DNA of 8,291 nt from NCBI GenBank assembly GCA_949935895.1, contig CATLGL010000072.1, forward strand, positions 1 through 8,291. The letters are read 5' to 3'. Of this stretch, positions 1-5,889 are shown one piece after another (position 1 is the stretch's first letter; every line of letters begins with the position of its first letter). The notes beneath the pieces are model-generated. The model was not told where the DNA came from. It saw only the letters and a program-made list of their open reading frames with translations, and made no database searches. The position numbers were made by a program, and so were the translations under genes. Origin of the DNA: an uncultured Clostridia bacterium (GTDB lineage Bacteria; Bacillota; Clostridia; TANB77; CAG-508).

Positions 1-2
1 TT

Positions 3-1536
3 ACTACAGGAGATAAAGTAAAAGCATTAAATAATATGTATCAAGATATCACTAAAATAAAAGATAAGGTAGATTTATATTATGCAACTTACCGTGCACT
101 TCCTATTATTAAAACACCCTATGAAAATATAAATCATATTCAACCAATCAATCCCAATGATAACGATAACTATTATGTAGTGGATTTAGAGGCATTACAA
201 GGATTATATTTGAATTTTGGGAAGGATTATAAAGGGTATCAAAAAAAGCCTGGGAATAATTTTACAGACATATACATTATCAATGAAAGAAGCCATATGA
301 TTTACTATGTAGATGGTATTCGATTTGAAGATAATATCTATTATACTATGCCAGAGGAAAGCACAAAAGTAGAATTAAGTAACATATTAAATATAGAGTT
401 AGTAGGAAGAAATGACAACGTAGTGAGTATAAAAATGAATGCAGTTGATAAAGAAAATGGAATAAAAAAAATAACTCTTATGGTGAATGATGAAGCATAT
501 AAAGTATATGAATATGAAGCTGATTATAGGGAAATAAAAACAGAATTAGAAAAAATAACATTAACACAAGAAGAAAATATTTGCTATTTTCAAATAGAAG
601 ATGAATCAGGAAATATGAAATTGTCAAATGATATTACAGTAATGAGAGTATTACCAGATTGGTCAGATACTTATGAATCAACTAAATTGTATAAAGATAA
701 ATCTCGGAAAGACTGCTATGATACCAAAAGGATTTCAAGTATCTCAAAAAAAAGGACAAACTGAAATAGAAAAAGGACTAGTAGTAAGAAATGCCAATGA
801 TGAAAACGAGTTTGTATGGATACCAGTAGATACAATTGGACAATACCGAAGAGAACTATATAATGCAGCTTATGGCGGTATATCAAATTATTATGAAACA
901 ATGCCAACAGTAGAAAAAAGCAGTGTGGAGCTATATAAGGGATTTTATATTGGTCGATTTGAAGCAGGAACATCAAAACAAAGGACATCAGAGGATAAAA
1001 ATACAACAATGCCAGGTGATGGCATTATTGCAAAATCAGGAAAACCACAATTTAAAAAAGCACTATATCCATATAGTGTTGTAACATATCAACAGGCAAA
1101 TTATATAGCAAGCAAACTATATTCTAGTTCATCAGATAGTGTAATTAGTAGATTACCAAGTAGTTATGCATGGGATACAACATTAAAGTTTATAGAAAAA
1201 AACTATTCATATTATCCAATGAGTAATAATGAAGGAAATTACAGAGAAAAAGAATTTAAGTTTATGGAGGTGGATGGAGCAATCCAAAAAAAATATGCAG
1301 ATGAAGGAATGATTGTACCAACAGGACAAACCACTCCAGTAAACAATATTTCAGATATGGGAGGAAATGTTTGGGAATGGACTACAGAAAATTATAAAAA
1401 TGGTTCGATTAATAATATGACCAGGCGAGGGGGAGACTATAGTGATTATTTTCCAGCAGCATATAGAAGCAATAGTAATTCTAGCACAACAGCAGGAGAT
1501 TTCTTAGGATTTCGTGTAACACTGTTTATTAAGTAA
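3..1536 (+). CDS. Large surface protein with C-terminal FGE-sulfatase-like domain, 5'-truncated, +1 frameshift at 705
   Basis: The frame is open from base 3, so the true start lies upstream. Frame one runs to 704; skipping C705 continues it from 706 to the TAA at 1534-1536, giving about 510 visible residues. The first part contains an acidic/Asn segment (NPNDNDNYYVVDLEAL, about 153-200) and a beta-rich region. The last part ends in an FGE-sulfatase / C-type-lectin-like fold: FVWIPVD (about 826), GFYIGRFEAG (about 940), GNVWEW (1363-1380), RRGG (1423-1434) and GFRV (1507-1518). In clostridia this architecture is found on pilin-like surface proteins; here the domain is probably a binding module rather than an enzyme, which is inference. 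Without the shift, frame one stops at 762-764. The in-frame ATG at 673 of the second frame has no ribosome binding site, so independent translation of that part is unlikely. The cell-surface role is inferred from family resemblance, because the signal region is outside the window. Confidence 0.8.
705..707 (+). other. +1 frameshift site 1, zero-frame codon CGG
   Basis: The zero frame reads AAA TCT CGG AAA GAC and stops 18 codons after CGG. Skipping C705 gives AAA TCT GGA AAG ACT, that is K-S-G-K-T followed by AMIPKGFQVS, which continues straight into the FGE-like domain. Skipping any one base in 702-705 gives the same Ser-Gly. There is no Shine-Dalgarno-like element or homopolymer at the site. 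Confidence 0.8.
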
Positions 1537-1543
1537 ATTTGGT

Positions 1544-1572
1544 TTGACAAATGTGTATAAATATGGTAAAAT
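1544..1572 (+). promoter_or_regulatory. Sigma-A-type promoter of rpsF-ssb-rpsR
   Basis: A perfect -35 TTGACA (1544-1549) is followed after 17 bases by the -10 TAAAAT (1567-1572), with an extended TGG just upstream (1564-1566). Transcription should begin near 1579, leaving a leader of about 80 bases before rpsF. This is among the strongest promoter matches in the window, as expected for a ribosomal protein operon. Confidence 0.9.
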
Positions 1573-1603
1573 AGCAATGTTTGAAAAAAAGCATTGCTTT
1601 TTT
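1573..1603 (+). terminator. Intrinsic terminator of the upstream surface-protein gene, overlapping the rpsF start site
   Basis: AGCAATG (1573-1579) pairs with CATTGCT (1592-1598), extendable inward by U-A and one G-U pair, and is followed by six T. The 5' arm lies at or before the predicted rpsF transcription start. A transcript arriving from upstream therefore forms the full hairpin, while one starting at the rpsF promoter lacks most of the 5' arm. Confidence 0.75.
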
Positions 1604-1653
1604 CCTTACTCATACAAATAAAGGGAGAGTATGGGTTATAAGCCAAAAGGAGG
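1603..1653 (+). promoter_or_regulatory. Possible structured leader masking the rpsF ribosome binding site
   Basis: ACTCATAC (1608-1615) can pair with GTATGGGT (1629-1636) with one G-U pair. The adjacent TCCTT (1603-1607) can pair with AAGGA (1647-1651), which is part of the rpsF Shine-Dalgarno sequence. The result is a two-part stem with a bulge at 1637-1646. S6:S18 complexes are known to repress their own mRNA leaders in several bacteria. The conserved CCG trinucleotide of that motif is not present; the bulge has GCC followed by AA. The pairing is visible, the regulatory role is inference. Confidence 0.35.
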
Positions 1654-1660
1654 TGAAATA

Positions 1661-1945
1661 ATGAATCAATACGAAAGTGTTATCATTATTAATCCAAGTT
1701 TAGAAGAAGAAGGTATTAAAAGCCTTATTAAAAAATTTTCAGACTTGATTAATACTGATGGTAAAGTAGAAACTGTAGAAGAAATAGGAAAGAAAAAATT
1801 AGCTTATGAAGTAAAAAAGAACAAAGAAGGATACTATGTTTTATTTAACTTTGAAGCGAAACCAGAGTTAATTACAGAATTAGAAAGAAATTATAGAATT
1901 ACAGATGAAGTAATTAAATTTATTGTTGTAAGAAAAGAAAACTAA
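1661..1945 (+). CDS. rpsF: 30S ribosomal protein S6
   Basis: Encodes S6, which sits on the platform of the small ribosomal subunit as a partner of S18. The 94-residue product has the family length and features: MNQYESVIIINPSL at the start, the EEIGKKKLAYEVKKNKEGYY core, and the closing ITDEVIKFIVVRKE strand. An upstream in-frame ATG at 1631 would add ten residues, but it has poor ribosome-binding spacing. The ATG at 1661 follows AAAGGAGGTGA (1647-1657) and matches the family start. It is the first gene of the classic rpsF-ssb-rpsR operon, transcribed from the promoter at 1544-1572. Confidence 0.96.
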   Translation: MNQYESVIIINPSLEEEGIKSLIKKFSDLINTDGKVETVEEIGKKKLAYEVKKNKEGYYVLFNFEAKPELITELERNYRITDEVIKFIVVRKEN

Positions 1946-2044
1946 TTAAGTAAAATTAAAATGAGCAAACAATTACATAACGGTAAAGAAAAGTGGAATA
2001 TGTTTGTTAGGAACCTTTAAATAAGAAAGGTAAGGTAAAATAAT

Positions 2045-2464
2045 ATGAACAAAGTAATTTTAATGGGAAGATTAACAAGAGATCCAGAAGTAAGATATAC
2101 ACAAACAAACAATACACTAGTAGCAAGCTTTTCACTTGCTGTTAATAGAAGATTTGTAAGACAAGGAGAAGAAAGACAGGCAGATTTTATTAACATAGTA
2201 GCTTGGAGTAAAGTTGGAGAGTTTTGTAGTAAATATTTTAAAAAAGGACAACAAGTAGGAGTCATTGGAAGAATTCAGACAAGAACATGGGATGATGACC
2301 AAGGTCAAAAGCATTATGTAACAGAGGTAGTTGCAGAAGAGGCTTATTTTGCAGATAGCAAAAGAGAAGGAGAAGCTGCAGGAAACTTTGAAAATACCTT
2401 TGGAAATGTAGCAACTCCAAGTCCAGAATTTGAGATTTCTTCAAATGATGATCTACCATTCTAA
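2045..2464 (+). CDS. ssb: Single-stranded DNA-binding protein
   Basis: Encodes SSB, a homotetramer that coats single-stranded DNA in replication, recombination and repair. The 139-residue product begins MNKVILMGRLTRDPEVRYTQ, a textbook N-terminus. Its OB-fold extends to about residue 105 (with FINIVAWSKVGEFCSKYFKKGQ near 50-70), followed by a short acidic linker and the acidic tip DDLPF that recruits partner proteins. It lies 99 bases after rpsF and 22 before rpsR. Its ribosome binding site is weak: AAGG at 2032-2035 is 9 bases from the ATG, and another AAAGG at 2026-2030 can pair with CCTTT (2014-2018) in a small hairpin. This might limit translation, but it is only a visible pairing. Confidence 0.97.
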   Translation: MNKVILMGRLTRDPEVRYTQTNNTLVASFSLAVNRRFVRQGEERQADFINIVAWSKVGEFCSKYFKKGQQVGVIGRIQTRTWDDDQGQKHYVTEVVAEEAYFADSKREGEAAGNFENTFGNVATPSPEFEISSNDDLPF

Positions 2465-2486
2465 AAAATAGGAGGGAGAAGAAAAA

Positions 2487-2771
2487 ATGGCAGACAAGAG
2501 GAACAATAAAAGAAACAACAGAATGAATAACGGAGATGATGATTATAATCCAAAGTTTAGAAAAATGAGAAAAAAAGTATGTCCATTATGTGCAGACAAA
2601 AACTTTGTATTAGATTATAAAAATCCAGATCAATTAAAAAAATTTATCAATGAAAAAGGTAAAATCTTACCAAGAAGAGCAACAGGAGCATGTGCAAAAC
2701 ATCAAAGAGATATTACCATTGCAATAAAAAGATGTAGACACATTGCAATGTTACCTTATACAGAAATTTAA
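2487..2771 (+). CDS. rpsR: 30S ribosomal protein S18, cysteine-containing form
   Basis: Encodes S18, which pairs with S6 on the 30S platform. The 94-residue protein has a basic, Asn-rich N-terminal extension (residues 1-30), then VCPLCADK, the hallmark GKILPRRATGACAKHQR (about 58-74) and ending HIAMLPYTEI. Cys32, Cys35, Cys69 and His72 form a CxxC plus CxxH set that could bind zinc; B. subtilis S18 lacks these cysteines. A strong GGAGGGAG (2470-2477) precedes the ATG. It is the last gene of the operon, followed at once by a strong terminator. Confidence 0.97.
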   Translation: MADKRNNKRNNRMNNGDDDYNPKFRKMRKKVCPLCADKNFVLDYKNPDQLKKFINEKGKILPRRATGACAKHQRDITIAIKRCRHIAMLPYTEI

Positions 2772-2783
2772 TTTAAATAAAAT

Positions 2784-2827
2784 AAAATCGGCAAATCTTA
2801 CAGTAAGTAAGAAATGCCGATTTTTTT
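2784..2827 (+). terminator. Intrinsic terminator of the rpsF-ssb-rpsR operon
   Basis: AAAATCGGCA (2784-2793) pairs with TGCCGATTTT (2815-2824). Inside, TCTTAC (2796-2801) pairs with GTAAGA (2807-2812) around a five-base loop. The stem is followed by a run of T (2821-2827). It starts 13 bases after the rpsR stop. Confidence 0.92.
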
Positions 2828-2832
2828 GTTTG

Positions 2833-2869
2833 CGAAAAGAAAAGCCTACGACTCTTATGAGAAGTAGGC
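2833..2869 (-). terminator. Intrinsic terminator of the minus-strand Cys-rich gene
   Basis: Read on the minus strand, GCCTAC (2869-2864) pairs with GTAGGC (2849-2844), with an inner CTC/GAG pairing, and is followed by TTTTCTTTTC (2843-2834). It lies about 34 bases past the stop codon of the Cys-rich gene. Confidence 0.75.
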
Positions 2870-2879
2870 AATTAGATAT

Positions 2880-2904
2880 ACCGATTAAGTATCAGTCGGT
2901 TTTT
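2880..2904 (+). terminator. Second plus-strand terminator-like hairpin
   Basis: ACCGATT (2880-2886) pairs with AGTCGGT (2894-2900), with one G-U pair and a seven-base loop, followed by TTTT. It could catch read-through from rpsR before it enters the convergent Cys-rich gene, whose stop codon it touches. The stem is short, so the call is moderate. Confidence 0.45.
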
Positions 2905-3094
2905 AGAGATTGCGGGAAGGATTATGATAATCCTTTGTACGATTTTCACAAGATGAATGGCATTTGCTACAATCACCAACACAAAGGCAGCACCTATTTG
3001 TGCATGTATTACATTTCCCAGCACAAGCAGAGTATTGGCAAGTTCTGATTAAACTGCAGTCTGTACAACCATGATATCGTTTTATCCGTCGCAT
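2903..3094 (-). CDS. Small cysteine-rich protein (63 residues, 12 Cys)
   Basis: The function is not recognised. The product starts MRRIKRYHG and then carries twelve cysteines at residues 10, 13, 19, 24, 28, 31, 35, 36, 38, 42, 45 and 49, in repeated CxxC and CxxxC spacings. The tail (ENRTKDYHNPSRNL) is polar and Cys-free. There is no signal peptide or membrane segment. It is very likely a real gene: AAGGAGGT lies six bases before the ATG, a TTGACT-17-TATAAT promoter lies upstream, and a terminator follows. The pattern suits metal binding (metallothionein-like) or a heavily modified or disulfide-bonded peptide; no maturase is visible nearby. It is not the SCIFF six-cysteine peptide by length or pattern. 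Codon 3 is CGG, the codon found at the three frameshift sites; a +1 shift there would hit TAA at once, so it must be read as a triplet for this product to exist. Confidence 0.8.
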   Translation of the reverse strand: MRRIKRYHGCTDCSLIRTCQYSACAGKCNTCTNRCCLCVGDCSKCHSSCENRTKDYHNPSRNL

Positions 3095-3112
3095 AAGACA
3101 ACCTCCTTAAAC

Positions 3113-3135
3113 TTTGTATAATTTAATTATACAAA
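3113..3135. promoter_or_regulatory. Perfect 23-base operator-like palindrome over the -10 of the Cys-rich gene
   Basis: TTTGTATAATT (3113-3123) and its exact reverse complement AATTATACAAA (3125-3135) flank a single T at 3124. It covers the -10 box and the predicted start of the minus-strand gene, an ideal place for a repressor. The arms resemble PerR-type TATAAT/ATTATA half-sites but are set two bases wider, so I do not assign a regulator. Confidence 0.6.
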
Positions 3136-3154
3136 ATTTTACATAAAAAGTCAA
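3126..3154 (-). promoter_or_regulatory. Sigma-A-type promoter of the Cys-rich gene
   Basis: On the minus strand, -35 TTGACT (3154-3149) is followed by exactly 17 bases and a consensus -10 TATAAT (3131-3126). Transcription should start near 3119, leaving a leader of about 25 bases with the AAGGAGGT ribosome binding site (3108-3101). Confidence 0.88.
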
Positions 3155-3176
3155 ACGAATTACCATATTGATAGAC

Positions 3177-3350
3177 AAATATTTGCTTATTCACAAGCTA
3201 ATATTTAGGATAGTCCATGAAGAAGAGGCCTATACAAAGTTTATTATCAAAAACATTAACATTTATAGTGCAAAATTTGAAACATAAAGGTACTTTTATC
3301 AAAAATAAAAGTTTAAACATATCATAAATGGAAATACTTTTTATAAAGTA
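3177..3350. other. Structured spacer before the patatin gene
   Basis: This part of the divergent spacer has no supportable ORF. It holds three hairpins. The first pairs AAATATT+GCTT with AAGC+AATATTT (3177-3206; one T-T mismatch, six-base loop, no T-run). The second pairs ACTTTTAT with ATAAAAGT (3292-3312). The third pairs TACTTT with AAAGTA (3335-3350) and abuts the patatin ribosome binding site AGGTG (3350-3354). The only promoter candidate for the patatin gene is a weak TTATTA (3241-3246), 17 bases, TATAGT (3264-3269). Confidence 0.4.
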
Positions 3351-3359
3351 GGTGAAAAT

Positions 3360-4220
3360 ATGAAGTTAGGAATTGCGTTATCTGGTGGAGGAATACGAGG
3401 AATTGCTCATGCGGGCGTATTAAAAGCGTTAGAAGATAACAACATACATGTAGATATTATTGGAGGAACCAGTGCGGGAAGTTTAATTGCAAGTTTATAT
3501 GCTATGGGATATTCTCCATATTACATATATATATTGTTTAAACGATATGCAAAGGAATTAGTATATATTAGCAGTGGACCGATTATTTCTGGCATTGGAA
3601 ATTTTATGATGAACAAAAAAAATACACTGCAGGGATTAAAAACAGGGAAAGGTTTAGAGACCATATATAATCAAATTGCATATAAAAAGGGAATACGAAG
3701 GATTAGTCAAATTAAAATGCCAATTGTTATTCCTAGTGTTGATATTACAAATTCAAAAGAATATGTTTTTACAAATTATGTTCCAAACCAAGCACCAGAT
3801 GTATCACAATATATTACCAATATTACTGTTGGAAAAGCAGTGCGTGCAAGTAGCAGTTTTCCAGCAGTTTTTACACCATGTGAGTTTGAAAATCATGCAT
3901 TTATGGATGGAGGAGCATTAGATAATGTTCCCGTTTGTGAAGTAAAAAAGCAAGGTGCGGATAAAGTAATTGCAGTTAAATTTGATGCAGATCCCATTAA
4001 TGAACAGAGTAATATTATGGATATTGTTATGAAAACAATTGATATTATGGGAAATAAAATATCTGAAGAAAATTTAGAACAAAGTGATGTGGTATTAAGT
4101 GTATATACTGATAAAGTAGGATTATTAGATGTAGCAAAACTAGACAGCTGTTATCAGTATGGATACGACTGTGTCACACAGAATTTAGATAAAATAAAAG
4201 CAATTTTAGGAAGTAAGTAA
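3360..4220 (+). CDS. Patatin-like phospholipase family protein
   Basis: Predicted Ser-Asp dyad lipid acyl hydrolase. The 286-residue product begins MKLGIALSGGGIRGIAHAG. It shows the oxyanion-hole motif GGGIRG (9-14), the nucleophile elbow GTSAG (36-40, Ser38), ASSSFPAVF (163-171) and the DGG motif (183-185, Asp183). All catalytic elements are present and the length fits a single-domain bacterial patatin (RssA/YlbK-like). There is no signal peptide or clear membrane helix, so it is probably cytoplasmic or peripheral to the membrane. The start follows AGGTG with five bases between. It is divergent from the Cys-rich gene and is followed by its own terminator, so it appears monocistronic. The physiological substrate cannot be read from sequence. 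Confidence 0.93.
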   Translation: MKLGIALSGGGIRGIAHAGVLKALEDNNIHVDIIGGTSAGSLIASLYAMGYSPYYIYILFKRYAKELVYISSGPIISGIGNFMMNKKNTLQGLKTGKGLETIYNQIAYKKGIRRISQIKMPIVIPSVDITNSKEYVFTNYVPNQAPDVSQYITNITVGKAVRASSSFPAVFTPCEFENHAFMDGGALDNVPVCEVKKQGADKVIAVKFDADPINEQSNIMDIVMKTIDIMGNKISEENLEQSDVVLSVYTDKVGLLDVAKLDSCYQYGYDCVTQNLDKIKAILGSK

Positions 4221-4239
4221 AAAAATTAATATTTTAATC

Positions 4240-4280
4240 ACAGGATAATTTTATAAAATATTATAAGATTTTCCTGTTTT
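4240..4280 (+). terminator. Probable terminator after the patatin gene
   Basis: ACAGGA (4240-4245) pairs with TCCTGT (4272-4277), closing a long AT-rich interior that itself contains ATTTTATAAAAT. Four T close the stem (4277-4280). It starts 20 bases after the patatin stop. Confidence 0.55.
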
Positions 4281-4293
4281 AATCTAATAAAAC

Positions 4294-4322
4294 TTGCTTA
4301 CAAAAATAAAATATGATACAAT
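4294..4322 (+). promoter_or_regulatory. Promoter of the GNAT-like gene
   Basis: -35 TTGCTT (4294-4299), a 17-base spacer, and -10 TACAAT (4317-4322) with an extended TGA upstream (4314-4316). It lies 41 bases before the start codon. Confidence 0.75.
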
Positions 4323-4363
4323 AGTATACATAAAACAATAAAGTAAAAACAGGAGGACAAAAA

Positions 4364-4810
4364 ATGTATGCAGTAACAAAGGATGATATTACTATAAGAG
4401 AAATGAGAGTAGCAGATGTACAGCCACTTGTATGTGCAGCTCAGTTATCTAAAGAGATGGCAGAGTTTGTTGCACGGGAGTTAAAACGGCAGATTCGAGA
4501 AAAGAACGAAGAATCCGATTTGCTATTTGTGGTTTTGTATAAGGGAAAAGCTGTGGGAAAAATAGATATTATATTTACAGATGAATACACAAAAAACCCC
4601 TTATATAAAGGCATGAAAACAGATGGAAATATGAAAATAGAAATTTCACCACTTGAGCTTTGCAGAAAAATCGCAGATGATGTGGAGGAGATTTTTATAC
4701 AATATTGCCAAGAGATTGGACTTGTGGATGTGCTGGGACTGCCCAAAGTTGCTCTAACGGGACTGCTGTATTGGAAGCCATTAGTAATTCTCCCTAAAAA
4801 ATCAGCATAA
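4364..4810 (+). CDS. Small protein with GNAT-like N-terminal half
   Basis: 148 residues, starting after a clear AGGAGG (4351-4356). ITIREMRVADVQPL (9-22) followed by a helix and LLFVVLYKGKAVGKIDII (about 53-70) resembles the first strands and helix of a GNAT acetyltransferase. The usual R/Q-x-x-G-x-G/A acetyl-CoA loop is not visible, and the last third (VDVLGLPKVALTGLLYW onward) has no recognisable match. It may be a divergent, decayed or truncated relative, so I give it no enzymatic role. Codon choice differs from its neighbours: CTG, CAG and two in-frame CGG codons (4475-4477, 4487-4489), suggesting recent acquisition. A +1 skip at the first CGG would meet TAA three codons later, so CGG must be decoded as a triplet here. 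It has its own promoter and terminator. Confidence 0.6.
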   Translation: MYAVTKDDITIREMRVADVQPLVCAAQLSKEMAEFVARELKRQIREKNEESDLLFVVLYKGKAVGKIDIIFTDEYTKNPLYKGMKTDGNMKIEISPLELCRKIADDVEEIFIQYCQEIGLVDVLGLPKVALTGLLYWKPLVILPKKSA

Positions 4811-4821
4811 GACATTTTTGG

Positions 4822-4851
4822 AAACGTGCCAAAGTTTGTGGCACGTTTTTT
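4822..4851 (+). terminator. Strong intrinsic terminator after the GNAT-like gene
   Basis: AAACGTGCCA (4822-4831) pairs perfectly with TGGCACGTTT (4839-4848) around a seven-base loop, followed by a T-run through 4851. It starts 11 bases after the stop codon. Confidence 0.93.
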
Positions 4852-4852
4852 C

Positions 4853-4881
4853 TTGTTATTTGATAAAAAATGTGATATGAT
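4853..4881 (+). promoter_or_regulatory. Promoter of the metal permease gene
   Basis: -35 TTGTTA (4853-4858), a 17-base spacer, and -10 TATGAT (4876-4881) with an extended TGA (4873-4875). It begins immediately after the preceding terminator's T-run. The start codon at 4912 follows GAGGA (4901-4905). Confidence 0.8.
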
Positions 4882-4911
4882 AATTGGCAAGATTAGAAAA
4901 GAGGAAAAGAT

Positions 4912-5767
4912 ATGTTTGAAATATTGGTTGAGACGATAGTAGATAGCATTAAATTATTACCATTTTTATGGATAGCTTATGTTATCATGGAATATATTGA
5001 GCATAAAACAAGTAATAAGACGAAGAAAATTGTTCAAAAATCTGGTAAATTTGGTCCATTTTTAGGAGGTATCCTTCGGGATATTTCCACAATGTGGATT
5101 TTCAGCAATGGCTGCTAACCTTTATGCAGGGAGGATTATTACATTAGGAACACTAATTGCTATTTTTTTATCAACATCAGATGAAATGCTTCCAATTCTA
5201 TTATCAGAAGCAACTCCCATTGATACTATTTTAAAAATTTTAGGTATAAAATTAGTAATTGGTATCTTAGCAGGACTTATAATCGATTTTATTATTAAAA
5301 GTTGCATAAAAAAAGATAAAAAAGATAAAATTTCAGAAGTATGTGAACAAGAGCATTGCCATTGTGAAGAAGGAGGAATCTTAAAATCCTCATTCAAACA
5401 TACAATAAATGTATTTATCTATCTATTTATCATATCATTTATATTAAATATGATTATTTATTTTATAGGAGAAGACTATTTAGCAGGTTTTGTTTTAAAT
5501 AAACCAATATTAGGACCAGTAATAGCAGGAATAATAGGGTTAATTCCTAATTGTGCTTCATCAGTATTATTAACAAAATTATATCTATCAGGAGTGATTA
5601 GTGCTTCAACGATGATTTCTGGCTTATTAGTAGGAGCAGGAGTAGGAATTTTAATTCTTTGTAAAGTGAATAAAAATAGGAAAGAGAATATTAAAATTAT
5701 TGGAGTATTATATAGCATTGGAGTAATAGCGGGAATTCTATTGCAAATAGGGGGATTACAAATATAA
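4912..5767 (+). CDS. Putative ArsP_2-type metal permease (arsenic efflux / manganese transporter family), +1 frameshift at 5077
   Basis: The frame from 4912 codes 55 residues to CTT (5074-5076). Skipping C5077 continues through 5078-5764, giving 284 residues, a plausible family length. The restored protein is a multi-helix integral membrane permease with two related halves: GPFLGGIL-GIFPQCGFS (about 48-64) and GPVIAGIIGLIPNCASS (about 201-217), each followed by LY-x-x-G/R-x-I. A cytoplasmic loop between the halves is Lys-rich and contains HCHCEE (about 148-153), a possible metal-binding site. LSTSDEMLPI is also typical of the family. Read literally, the first frame ends at TAA 5116-5118 after 68 residues. 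The ATG at 5108 has no ribosome binding site and lies inside the conserved PQCGFSAMAANLYAG block, so it is not a real start. The metal specificity is not visible. Confidence 0.85.
5077..5079 (+). other. +1 frameshift site 2, zero-frame codon CGG
   Basis: The zero frame reads GGT ATC CTT CGG GAT and stops 12 codons later. Skipping C5077 gives CTT GGG ATA TTT CCA CAA TGT (L-G-I-F-P-Q-C). The second half of the same protein reads GPVIAGIIGLIPNC and aligns without gaps to GPFLGGILGIFPQC only if exactly one base is skipped here. An AGGAGGT (5064-5070) lies just upstream of CTT, like the internal Shine-Dalgarno of the prfB +1 site, though it also simply codes Gly-Gly. A small hairpin (TCCAC 5086-5090 with GTGGA 5094-5098) follows. 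Confidence 0.85.
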
Positions 5768-5840
5768 CAAGATTGGTCATAACACTTAGGATTGAAACAG
5801 AGCAAGACAAACTTAATGTTAGGGAGATAATAAAATTTGA

Positions 5841-5878
5841 CACAAATAGAAGATAGCATTTGCTATCTTCTATTTGTG
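5841..5878. repeat. Perfect 18-base inverted repeat, hairpin without T-run
   Basis: CACAAATAGAAGATAGCA (5841-5858) is followed by TT and then its exact reverse complement (5861-5878). It lies 73 bases after the permease stop. Neither strand has a T-run next to it, so it is not a typical intrinsic terminator. It could be a two-way transcription or mRNA-end structure, or a remnant of a small mobile element. Confidence 0.8.
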
Positions 5879-5889
5879 ATATATGGAAT

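Larger units (their letters stand above)
3108..3243. repeat. 13-base inverted repeat across the Cys-rich/patatin divergent spacer
   Basis: TAAACTTTGTATA at 3108-3120 recurs as its exact reverse complement TATACAAAGTTTA at 3231-3243. The first copy overlaps the 23-base palindrome and the leader of the Cys-rich gene. The second stands alone, 117 bases before the patatin start. It could be a second half-site for the same regulator. Confidence 0.5.

Noticed and set aside
673..1536. Independent gene starting at ATG 673
   Set aside because: It has no ribosome binding site, and its first residues (MNQLNCIKIN) are not domain-like. The sensible protein joins from the upstream frame at 704/706.
1631..1660. 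Earlier rpsF start at ATG 1631
   Set aside because: The purine-rich stretch before it is too close to the ATG, and the extra ten residues are not part of S6. ATG 1661 has an ideal AAAGGAGGTGA.
2743..3048. 101-residue plus-strand ORF after rpsR
   Set aside because: It overlaps the rpsR end, the operon terminator and the opposite-strand Cys-rich gene, and has no ribosome binding site.
3113..3135. Canonical PerR or Fur box
   Set aside because: The half-sites resemble TATAAT/ATTATA but the spacing is two bases too wide for the 7-1-7 form, so no regulator is named.
4441..4890. 149-residue ORF on the minus strand
   Set aside because: It is a Ser/Phe-rich shadow of the GNAT-like gene, has no ribosome binding site and overlaps the terminator.
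5108..5767. Independent gene starting at ATG 5108
   Set aside because: It has no ribosome binding site, and the ATG lies inside the conserved PQCGFSAMAANLYAG block, whose first part is in the same frame upstream.
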